Source of the DNA: Crateriforma conspicua
GTDB taxonomy: Bacteria; Planctomycetota; Planctomycetia; Pirellulales; Pirellulaceae
Length of the DNA: 64,000 bases
Assembly (NCBI RefSeq): GCF_007752935.1
Contig: NZ_CP036319.1
Coordinates: forward strand, 930,001 to 994,000
Direction: 5' to 3'
The number at the start of each line of letters is the position of its first letter. Positions within the stretch are counted from its first letter, which is position 1. Positions 53,956-61,975 of this stretch are shown piece after piece. Below the pieces are notes generated by a model that saw only the letters and a list, made by a program, of their open reading frames with translations, was not told the DNA's origin and did no database searches. A program made the translations under genes and the position numbers.

Positions 53956-56184
53956 GTGACGCGAAAATCCCAGACTCCTTCCCGCCGATTGCCGCTGGCC
54001 CTGCTTCCCACGACCGATGGGATCCGCCAGTGTGAAACCCGACTGGCGTTTTCGGCTAGCCTGGCGGCGGCGGCCACGGCCGACCTGCTTCAAGACGGAC
54101 TAGGACCGGACGATGTATCCGACGTTCTGATGCCGATGGATTCGTCAGGCACGCTGTCACCGGCGTCCAATCATTCCCTCTTGAATCAAGCGGCCGACCT
54201 TCGCGACATGTACGGTCTGACCGGTGACGGCCAGACCATCGCGGTGATCGACAGCGGCATCGCTTGGGATCACGAAGCGTTTACCTCGCCGGGCCAAGGC
54301 GCGGGGATCGGGCCGGGGTATCGAGTCGTCGGTGGATGGGATTTTGCCGAAGACGACGCGGACCCTTATGACGATGGGCCTGCCGGGTACCACGGCACTC
54401 ATGTCGCTGGTTTGTTGGCCGGGCAAAGTTCTGAATCATCTGGGATGGCACCGGAAGCGGACTTGGTGGCCCTGCGCGTCTTCGACGATTCCGGCGCGGG
54501 CAGTCTGGAGTGGATCGAATCGGCCCTTCGTTGGGTCCACGATTCCCAGAACGATTTCGAACACCCGATCACGACGGTGAACTTATCGATCGGCGCTGCG
54601 CTGAACGATGCAAATCGCGACTACGCCATTGGCATTCTGGAAGACGAACTGCAACTGTTGCACGATGACGGAATCTTGGTCTTCGCCGCCGCCGGAAACT
54701 ATTACGCCAACGATGAAATCACGCCGGGGACCACGGATCTGCTTTATCCGGCATCCAGCCCCAACGTGATCGCCGTGACGTCCATCGATGACGGTGGGCA
54801 AATCAGTGATTTTGCACAGCGGGAAAATGGCATCTTGGCGGCACCGGGCGAAGGCCAAGGCAGCGCCGTGCCTGATCACGTTTTCGGTTGGGATGGTAAC
54901 GTCAACGACTATGCAGCACTTAGCGGGACCAGCATGGCGACGCCCCAAGTTGCTGCGGCGACGGTTCTGATCCGCGAAGCCATGATCGCATCCGGTCTGG
55001 AACCGACGGCCGATGATGTCCTGCAACGATTACGAGATCATGCATCGGAGCATAAAGACGCGGGAACAGGGTTGACCTATTACTCGATCGATTTGCAGTC
55101 GGCGCTTGATGGTCTGCAACCGTCCGGCGGTTCAAATCAACCCGATGATGGTGGCGAAGGTGAAACAGCGGTATCGGCTAGCGAAGTCACGACGGATCAT
55201 CAGTCACAGCAATTCACATTGGACTTGCGCGACGGGATGTCATTGAATGTCCGAAACCACGACGGATCGGAACAGACGTACTTGCTGACCGATCAAGACG
55301 GCCAGATCCTTATGGATGCCGCAGGCGGTTCAGACCGATTGGAAATTCTGGGATCCGTCGGCAGCGAGCGATTGCGGTTATCGGCCGACCCGAATTCCGA
55401 TGTCGAAAGCCGGTTGATCGCCGGCGGCGTCGAAATTGTCTTGCGCGGTTTTGAAGATGTCCAGTTCGATGGAGGCGGCGGATCGGATCGTGCGACCCTG
55501 TACGATTCCAGCGGTGATGATTTGCTGGAATCGCGCAGCGGCGACGCCGTGCTGTCCGGTGTGGGATTCCGCTTTGATGTGCGCGACGTGGTTCGCACGT
55601 ACGTGCACGCGACCGCCGGCGGAAACGACGCCGCGTACCTCTACGATTCCGATGGCGACGACACACTGGTGGTACAGCCCGGATTCACCAGTCTGCGTGG
55701 AACCGATTCGTCGGGCACGAGTCTGTTTCAGTCGGCGTATGGGTTTGAATCGGTTTCGGCCTACGCAACCGCGGGTGGTCATGACACCGCGGAACTGTAC
55801 GACAGTGTCGGTGACGATGTCCTGTCGATCTCACCCACACGCAGCATGGTCAGCAGCGGTGGTTACCAAGTCAGTGCACGTTACTTTGAAAACGTCACGG
55901 CAGAATCCGCCAGCGGCGGCACCGACGTTGCCAAAATCTATTCCAACGAATCAGAAAGCCAGTGGCATGTTGCCGCGGGACTAACGCAATGGACTTCCGT
56001 CGATGGTGCGACACGGATCGCGCGCGGATTCGACCGTGTGGATGCGTTCGAAAACTTCCAACCGGTGTCATTGCCGCTGGGCTTCACGCCTCAAGCGGCG
56101 CCCGTCCCATTGGATATCAGCGACCAAGACGATGAACGCTTTGAAGATGCCACCCGCCGCGTCTTTGAACAGTTGGGCGTTTGA
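53956..56184 (+). CDS. Subtilisin-like (S8) serine protease with C-terminal repeats
   Basis: 742 residues from a GTG. There is no classical signal peptide; instead the N-terminus has RRLPLALLP and CETRLAFSAS (residues 26-35), which recalls the ExRxxLS-type leader found in large planctomycete surface proteins. The S8 triad is Asp99 (AVIDSGIA), His146 (YHGTHVAG) and Ser326 (SGTSMATP), with Asn248 in AAAGN for the oxyanion hole. From about residue 505 it carries four AxxGGxDxAxLYDSxGDD-type repeats, 47 to 52 residues apart. It is probably exported and surface-bound. Two regulatory-looking elements precede it. Confidence 0.9.
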   Translation: MTRKSQTPSRRLPLALLPTTDGIRQCETRLAFSASLAAAATADLLQDGLGPDDVSDVLMPMDSSGTLSPASNHSLLNQAADLRDMYGLTGDGQTIAVIDSGIAWDHEAFTSPGQGAGIGPGYRVVGGWDFAEDDADPYDDGPAGYHGTHVAGLLAGQSSESSGMAPEADLVALRVFDDSGAGSLEWIESALRWVHDSQNDFEHPITTVNLSIGAALNDANRDYAIGILEDELQLLHDDGILVFAAAGNYYANDEITPGTTDLLYPASSPNVIAVTSIDDGGQISDFAQRENGILAAPGEGQGSAVPDHVFGWDGNVNDYAALSGTSMATPQVAAATVLIREAMIASGLEPTADDVLQRLRDHASEHKDAGTGLTYYSIDLQSALDGLQPSGGSNQPDDGGEGETAVSASEVTTDHQSQQFTLDLRDGMSLNVRNHDGSEQTYLLTDQDGQILMDAAGGSDRLEILGSVGSERLRLSADPNSDVESRLIAGGVEIVLRGFEDVQFDGGGGSDRATLYDSSGDDLLESRSGDAVLSGVGFRFDVRDVVRTYVHATAGGNDAAYLYDSDGDDTLVVQPGFTSLRGTDSSGTSLFQSAYGFESVSAYATAGGHDTAELYDSVGDDVLSISPTRSMVSSGGYQVSARYFENVTAESASGGTDVAKIYSNESESQWHVAAGLTQWTSVDGATRIARGFDRVDAFENFQPVSLPLGFTPQAAPVPLDISDQDDERFEDATRRVFEQLGV

Positions 56185-56261
56185 TAACCGGGCAACGCGT
56201 GGTGATCACCGGTTTGCTGTGGCGGCGACCTGACTGATCAGCGACCTAAACGATTGCCAGC

Positions 56262-58022
56262 TTAGACCGGGGCATAGGTCTCCGATGGTCTCCAGTCGAC
56301 CAGTTGGACTTCGACGTTTCGATAGCCACGGAATTCATTGATCACCGGGCGAAAGGCGACTTCGATCGGGCCTTCGCAAGCGTTCAGGTCGTCGCACCAA
56401 TCACCACAGCCGAACGCGACACCGCGGATGGTGCGTTCACCCTGTCGCAGCGTCACCGTCAGGTGTCGATCGCCGCCGCCCATCCGCCGCGCGGGCTGGT
56501 CCAAACGGATGTCGCGAGCCATCAAGATCGGACGCGGGTTGCCGGCACCAAACGGTGCCATCATGTCGATGTGCTTCATCGTTTCCAGCGTCAACTGCGT
56601 CAGCGGGGCTTCGGCGTCGATCACGATCTCCGGTGTAACATCGCGTTCGGACCATTGCCGTGCCACCGCTTCACAAAAGTCGCCGCGAAAGGCATCGATT
56701 TGACGTTCTTCGATCGTGATGCCCGCCGCCGCTTGGTGGCCGCCGAAACGCACCAACCGTTCGCTGCAATTGGACAATGCTTCGTGCAAATCGATGTTGG
56801 TGCCACCCACACGCCCGCTGCCGACCGCTTCCCCGCGGCCGGCGGAATCCATGGAAATGACGATCACGGGTTTGGCGAACTTGTCACTCAGGCGACCGGC
56901 GACAATCCCGATCACGCCTTGGTGCCATCCCACGCCGTTCAGCACCAATGCCGCATCGTTTTCGCCGTCAAATTGGTCGGCGATCTGCTTGTTCGCCGCC
57001 AGGTAGACGCTTCGCTGTAACGATTCTCGTGTGCCATTCAATTGGTCCAGATACTCGGCCAGCGCGGCGATGCGATCGGGATCCGTTGCGGTCATCAATT
57101 CCACTGCCAACTGTGCCTGTCCCAACCGTCCCGCAGCGTTCAACCGAGGTGCCAAGGTGAAGGACACGTTTTCGGTCGTCATCGTGCTGCCGCGATCCAA
57201 TCCGTTGCGGCGAATGATTTCCGCCAAGCCCGGACGCGGACGATTCTTCAGGACTTTCAAACCGTGTTCGACCAGGATCCGGTTCTCGTCCAACAGCGGC
57301 ACAACATCCGCGATCGTTCCGATGGCCGCCAAGCCCAGCGAATCCATCAGAAAGTTTTTCATCCTGTCACTGACTTTCTTGGCACCGCAGTGAGCCTGGC
57401 AAAGTGACCATGCCAATTTGAAGGCAACGCCGGCCCCGCACAATTCACCGAAGGGATAGGCGGTCCCGGGCAATCGAGGATGGACAATCGCATCGGCATC
57501 GGGCAATTGGTCGTCCATTTGGTGGTGATCCGTGATCACCAAGCCGATGCCAAGTTCCTTGCACAATTCGGCACACGTGACGCTGGTCACGCCGCAGTCG
57601 ACGGAGACGATCAGACGCTTTCCGCGATCGACAAGTTTCCGAATCGCATCGGCGTTTAGCCCATAGCCGTCTTCCAGGCGGTTGGGGATGTGATAGCTGA
57701 CGCGGGCCCCGATCAGATTCAGACAGTTGACCAAGATGGCGGTTCCGGTCATCCCGTCGGCGTCATAGTCACCGTAAACGACGATGGGTTCATCGTTGTT
57801 GACCGACCGCATGATCCGCTCGGTCGCATCGGCGATCCCGGGCAGCCCGTCAGGATCGCGCAGCCCGGAAAGCCGCGTGTCCAAGAATTGCTTGGCCGCG
57901 TCGCCATCGTAGATGCCGCGGCTGACCATCAATTGGGCCACCACGGCGGGCAGTCGAGCAGAACTGGCGAGTCGTTGTACGCGGGCGGAATCGTGCGGGA
58001 CCACACGCCAAGCTCGTTTCAT
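56262..58022 (-). CDS. recJ: Single-stranded-DNA-specific exonuclease RecJ
   Basis: 586 residues, normal length. The DHH motifs are intact: VVYGDYDADGMTGTA, SVDCGVTS, VITDHHQ and GLAAIGTIADVVPL. The DHHA1 part has APRLNAAGRLGQ, SDKFAKPVIVIS and FGGHQAAAGITIE. The C-terminal OB-like region (GVAFGCGDW) is also present. RecJ degrades single-stranded DNA 5' to 3' in recombination and mismatch repair. It follows the small L33 gene on the same strand, 75 bp downstream, and may share its transcript. Confidence 0.96.
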   Translation of the reverse strand: MKRAWRVVPHDSARVQRLASSARLPAVVAQLMVSRGIYDGDAAKQFLDTRLSGLRDPDGLPGIADATERIMRSVNNDEPIVVYGDYDADGMTGTAILVNCLNLIGARVSYHIPNRLEDGYGLNADAIRKLVDRGKRLIVSVDCGVTSVTCAELCKELGIGLVITDHHQMDDQLPDADAIVHPRLPGTAYPFGELCGAGVAFKLAWSLCQAHCGAKKVSDRMKNFLMDSLGLAAIGTIADVVPLLDENRILVEHGLKVLKNRPRPGLAEIIRRNGLDRGSTMTTENVSFTLAPRLNAAGRLGQAQLAVELMTATDPDRIAALAEYLDQLNGTRESLQRSVYLAANKQIADQFDGENDAALVLNGVGWHQGVIGIVAGRLSDKFAKPVIVISMDSAGRGEAVGSGRVGGTNIDLHEALSNCSERLVRFGGHQAAAGITIEERQIDAFRGDFCEAVARQWSERDVTPEIVIDAEAPLTQLTLETMKHIDMMAPFGAGNPRPILMARDIRLDQPARRMGGGDRHLTVTLRQGERTIRGVAFGCGDWCDDLNACEGPIEVAFRPVINEFRGYRNVEVQLVDWRPSETYAPV

Positions 58023-58097
58023 CCTTGATCACTCCGACCGCCAAGATTCCAAACGCACCATGACAAGCGTCCGCCATCGATGCGAAAGGATGCTGAA

Positions 58098-58262
58098 CTA
58101 TTTCTTCTTTTCGACGTGCCAGGTGTGCTTGCGCAGCGAAGCGTTGTACTTCTTCAAACGCAGCTTTTCGCCACCGGGCTTACGCTTCAGCGAATAGTTG
58201 TACTGGCCGGTTTCTTCGCAGACCAGAAAAATGGTCTCCGCTTTCTTTTTGCTCTTCGCCAT
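58098..58262 (-). CDS. rpmG: 50S ribosomal protein L33 (bL33)
   Basis: 54 residues, from ATG at 58262 to TAG at 58098. The sequence runs MAKSKKKAETIFLVCEE, then TGQYNYSLKRK and RLKKYNASLRKHTWHVEKKK. The ETGQYNY/LKKYNASLRKHTWHVE core is typical of L33. It has only one Cys and no CxxC pair, so it is a zinc-free type. It lies 75 bp upstream of recJ. Confidence 0.95.
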   Translation of the reverse strand: MAKSKKKAETIFLVCEETGQYNYSLKRKPGGEKLRLKKYNASLRKHTWHVEKKK

Positions 58263-58542
58263 AGGACGGAAAAATCGGGGGAATGGGATGGGGGAAGCCG
58301 ATCCGGTCAGAACGCGAAGATTGCGTGGGCCGGATCAATGGATCGATCATTGGCCGCCTTGCCGGCAGCAGATCAAAGCGGCACAGTATGCCTGACACGG
58401 TGGTGGTTCAGCAAGCCGAAATGTTTCCCGGGCCTCTGTGGTCCAGTCCCTTCGCACCGGCCGTTGGGCTTCCAAACGCTGATTTGACCACCCAAGGACA
58501 CCCATCCGAAAATCAGAGGCCGCTGGATTTGGCGGCGGCGTC

Positions 58543-59043
58543 ATGGATTGCGAAGAAGAATTGTCCGCCTATCACGAGGCCGGGCACGCCGTCGTCGCCC
58601 ACGCTTTGGGGGGTGAAATCGAGTCCGTTCAGTTGGGCGGCGAAGCGGATTCGTGGTTGCCCGAACGGTTCGGCGATTGTCGTATCAACTGGGGGCCGGT
58701 CGATCCGAACGCGGATTTCCAGCGGCAACGCGAAATCGTTGCTTTGTTGGCCGGCCCGGCCGCCGAAATGATTTATTCCGGTGGTGATGTTGATCCGTCT
58801 AAGTTCGGACCCTGGGCGGCCGACTGGACGATGGCCCGGTCGATGGCCGTTGCCCTGACTGGGGACCCGCAGCGCGCGCAGGCGATTTTGGTTCAGTCGT
58901 TGCAGCAGCTGGATCGAATCCTACGCCGCGACGATTGCTGGGCCGCTTTGGCGGAAATTGCCGATCAGCTTTTGACGCACGAATTCGTCGATGGCGAAAC
59001 CGTCCAACAGATCATGGGGTTCTGGGGACGATACGGCGGTTGA
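58543..59043 (+). CDS. Stand-alone FtsH-type (M41) metallopeptidase domain
   Basis: 166 residues from ATG. The motif is SAYHEAGHAVVAHALGG: His11 and His15 are zinc ligands with Glu12 catalytic. A following GPWAADWTMARSMAV contains Asp94, where FtsH has its third zinc ligand (usual SNDLxxATxxAR). Conserved REIVALLAGPAAEMIY precedes it. There is no AAA+ ATPase or membrane helix, unlike true FtsH, so it may degrade only small or unfolded substrates or act with another ATPase. It is preceded by a 280-bp region with no recognised gene. Confidence 0.85.
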   Translation: MDCEEELSAYHEAGHAVVAHALGGEIESVQLGGEADSWLPERFGDCRINWGPVDPNADFQRQREIVALLAGPAAEMIYSGGDVDPSKFGPWAADWTMARSMAVALTGDPQRAQAILVQSLQQLDRILRRDDCWAALAEIADQLLTHEFVDGETVQQIMGFWGRYGG

Positions 59044-59102
59044 CCATCGGGCTTCGACGGGGACGCCTGGAAACCGGTCGGCTGCCGAGTGAAGCCTACG
59101 AT

Positions 59103-60632
59103 TTAGTGTTCGATCAGTTCACGCTTGGTTTCATCGCGCAGTTCGCTGTGGCTGCTTTCATCCGTTCGTGATACCGGCGGATCGCGTAACTCCCAGACAT
59201 CGGTTGGGGCTTCGGTCGCGGCCAAGATCTGTTGCGCCGCTCTTTTGCCGCTTTCGATGCAACTGGGCACGCCGACGCCACCGTACGCACTGCCCGCGAC
59301 GGTCAGTGTCGGAAAGGCGGCCAGGCGGTCGCGAATCTTTTGCACTCGCTGATTGTGCCCGACGTGGTACTGCGGCATCGCGTGAACTTGGCGTTTGATG
59401 TGTCGCATCAACGGATCACCGCTGATACGCAGCGTCTTGCACAGTTCCCAGTGTGCCAATTCCATCAGTTCCGAATCGGGCATCCGCAACAGGCCGCTTT
59501 GGCATGCCCCGCCGATAAACACTCGCATCAACACGCTGTCCTCCGGCGCCCGGCCTGGATACTTCAGGCTGGAAAAACTGCAAGACAGGATGAAGTGATC
59601 TTCGGCAATCGGAACGACAAACCCATACGAGTTCAAGGGTTCGCCGACTTGGTCCAACTTGTACGCAAGCGAGACGACAGCACAACTGGCATACGGGATC
59701 TCCGCGATCTCATCCGCGGCATCGACATCAACCTTTGACAAAAGTTGTGATGCCGGTCCCGCGGGCGCGGCGACGATGACTGAATCAAACTGTTCCCAAG
59801 GTTGCTTGCCATCGTCGACTTGAAGCGACCAGTGCACGCCGTCGCGAACGATGTCTGTCACGGGACTGTTCAAACGCAAGGTGCCCTCGGGCAGACTGGA
59901 CACCAAGGCGTCGACCAGCCGACTCATTCCGCCGTTCAGCGTCATGAACATGCTGTAGCGTGCGCCACGAGAGTTGGCGGTGGCTTTTGGTCTGGCTTTC
60001 CGCTCACGCAGCATGCCACGAATCAGGCTGCCGTACTGTTTTTCCATTTCCATGAAACGCGGCATCGTTGCTGCGACGCTCAACCGATCGGGGTCCGCGG
60101 TATAGATCCCGCCGACCAATGGTTGCACCAAGCGATCGAACATCTCGCGACCGAAACGCCGGCACACGAAAGCCTTCAGCGATTCGTCTTCGACTTCCCG
60201 ACGACGTGGCAAGAAGTACTCGACACCGCTGCGAAGCTTTCCCCAGGGGCTAAGAATCTTGGATGCCAGGATTGGCCAGATTCGTGACGGTGCCATCACG
60301 GTGAAGCCCGCGGGAATCGGTTCCAGCTTTCCGCGACGCATCACCATCGCGCCTTCGCGTCCCGGTGTCGTTCCGACCAATTGATCGCCCAGTCCCAATT
60401 GATGACAAAGCTTGACCGCAACCGGTGACGTGGTGATGAAGTTGTCCGCGGCACCTTCGATCAAGAATTCATCTTTCCGAACGGTTTGGATGACACCGCC
60501 GGCACGGTCACCCGATTCAAACACGGTGACTTTGACGTTGTTGCCGCTGGTAACCAATTCGTGGGCCGCGGCCAGGCCAGTCATGCCACCGCCGATGACG
60601 GCGATGCGTTTGGGAGCGTTGGATTGCGTCAT
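59103..60632 (-). CDS. hemG: Protoporphyrinogen/coproporphyrinogen oxidase
   Basis: 509 residues. The FAD-binding motif is IAVIGGGMTGLAAAHEL at residues 10-26, followed by FESGDRAGGVIQTVRKDEFLIEGAADNF. The family block ARELSK-type substrate region is less certain, but SLKYPGRAPEDSVLMRVFIGG and the C-terminal TVAGSAYGGVGVPSCIESGKRAA match the HemY type. It oxidises protoporphyrinogen IX or coproporphyrinogen III in haem synthesis using O2. It is cytoplasmic or membrane-associated. The radical SAM gene lies 4 bases upstream, so they form an operon. Confidence 0.9.
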   Translation of the reverse strand: MTQSNAPKRIAVIGGGMTGLAAAHELVTSGNNVKVTVFESGDRAGGVIQTVRKDEFLIEGAADNFITTSPVAVKLCHQLGLGDQLVGTTPGREGAMVMRRGKLEPIPAGFTVMAPSRIWPILASKILSPWGKLRSGVEYFLPRRREVEDESLKAFVCRRFGREMFDRLVQPLVGGIYTADPDRLSVAATMPRFMEMEKQYGSLIRGMLRERKARPKATANSRGARYSMFMTLNGGMSRLVDALVSSLPEGTLRLNSPVTDIVRDGVHWSLQVDDGKQPWEQFDSVIVAAPAGPASQLLSKVDVDAADEIAEIPYASCAVVSLAYKLDQVGEPLNSYGFVVPIAEDHFILSCSFSSLKYPGRAPEDSVLMRVFIGGACQSGLLRMPDSELMELAHWELCKTLRISGDPLMRHIKRQVHAMPQYHVGHNQRVQKIRDRLAAFPTLTVAGSAYGGVGVPSCIESGKRAAQQILAATEAPTDVWELRDPPVSRTDESSHSELRDETKRELIEH

Positions 60633-60636
60633 GGAT

Positions 60637-61773
60637 TCAATCCTGTGATTCGTCGTCGGATCGGCGAACCGACGATGGGAGATAACAACAGTCGGGATCT
60701 TCGGCGAACATGTTGCCCGTCACGCCGTAGGCTCGGGCACGCGAACCGCCACAAATCTTGTTGAATTCACAGCAGCCGCATTTGCCTTCCAGGTAGGAAG
60801 CGTCGCGAAGTTTTTGAAAGACCGGTGAATTCTGGTAAACGTCGACGACGCTTTGTCGGGGAAACACACCGCATGTCACCGGCAGAAAACCGGTCGGATG
60901 AATGACACCGATGTGGCTGACGAACATCACGCCTTTTCCGTCGTTGATCCCCGCCGGCATGAACGGACGCGCCGTTTCGTCATCCGATTTGCCTTCGCGG
61001 CGACGCTTCGCGGCATGCTTCTGAATGATGAAACGGCGGTAATGCATCGCTTCGGTGGTCTTGATGCGATACGGCTGTTTTAGCGACTGTTGATACAGTC
61101 GTTCGAATGCTGCTTCGCATTGATCGGCGTTCAGACGATCACTTTCGGCGGCGCGTCCCACCGGGATCAAGAAAAACACCGACCACATGTCCGTGCGAAC
61201 CTTGGCAAACTGGTCCGCCATGGTTTCAATCTGGTCGACATTGGCAGGCGTCAGGGTGGTGTTGATTTGCGTGCTGACACCAAGGTCGGCGGCGGTGGCA
61301 AGCATTCGCATGCTGTGTTCATAGCTTCCCGAAACGCCTCGGTTGGCGTCATGCGTCGCCGCGTCGGCGCCGTCTATGCTGATCGCCATCCGCGAAATCC
61401 CGGCATCACGCAGTCGTGCGATCGCTTCCGCCGTGACCAGCGGTGTCGGGCTGGGGGTGATCGAAACTTCCAAGCCACTTTCGACGGAATAACGAATCAA
61501 TTCAAACAGGTCGGCCCGTTTCAGCGGATCGCCACCGGTCAAGATCAACATCGGTGGCTGTGGAAACTGGGCCAACTGGTCGATCAGAAGTTTGGATTCC
61601 GCCGTCGTCAATTCGCCAGGATCGCTTTTGGGTTGCGCGCAGGCACGGCAGTGTTGGCAAACCAAGTCGCACGCCCGTGTGACTTCATAGAAACACAGCA
61701 TCGGGCTGTGATCGAACGACGCTCGTGTTCGTTGGTGGAGGGGATTCGAACTGGGGCGAAAGGGCGCGATCAT
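60637..61773 (-). CDS. Radical SAM/SPASM protein, AhbD-like haem-biosynthesis family
   Basis: 378 residues. The radical SAM cluster motif is CDLVCQHC (CxxxCxxC), and the SPASM-like C-terminus carries KCGCCEFNKICGGSRARAYGVTGN and a final CCYLP, closely resembling AhbD, which decarboxylates Fe-coproporphyrin III to haem b in the alternative pathway. Other conserved stretches are LTGGDPLKRADLFELI and SISIDGADAATHD-type (AISIDGADAATHD). The 4-base gap to the hemG-type gene makes a single operon, so a porphyrin-related reaction is likely. The exact substrate is not shown by sequence. Confidence 0.85.
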   Translation of the reverse strand: MIAPFRPSSNPLHQRTRASFDHSPMLCFYEVTRACDLVCQHCRACAQPKSDPGELTTAESKLLIDQLAQFPQPPMLILTGGDPLKRADLFELIRYSVESGLEVSITPSPTPLVTAEAIARLRDAGISRMAISIDGADAATHDANRGVSGSYEHSMRMLATAADLGVSTQINTTLTPANVDQIETMADQFAKVRTDMWSVFFLIPVGRAAESDRLNADQCEAAFERLYQQSLKQPYRIKTTEAMHYRRFIIQKHAAKRRREGKSDDETARPFMPAGINDGKGVMFVSHIGVIHPTGFLPVTCGVFPRQSVVDVYQNSPVFQKLRDASYLEGKCGCCEFNKICGGSRARAYGVTGNMFAEDPDCCYLPSSVRRSDDESQD

Positions 61774-61975
61774 GACGGATCCTAAGGATGTGGCCCGGCG
61801 CGATGGGAATCAAATGGCGGGACCAACAATCCTATCGAAGAATCCTGCGACATAGGCAGATTCAAAGTTGTGTTTTTCGTGCGTCACATTGTCACGCGAC
61901 CACGGGAAATTCCTGATAAGTCATTCAAGATGGAAACGAACACGCATCGCAGGAGCGTACGCACGCACCGCCGAA

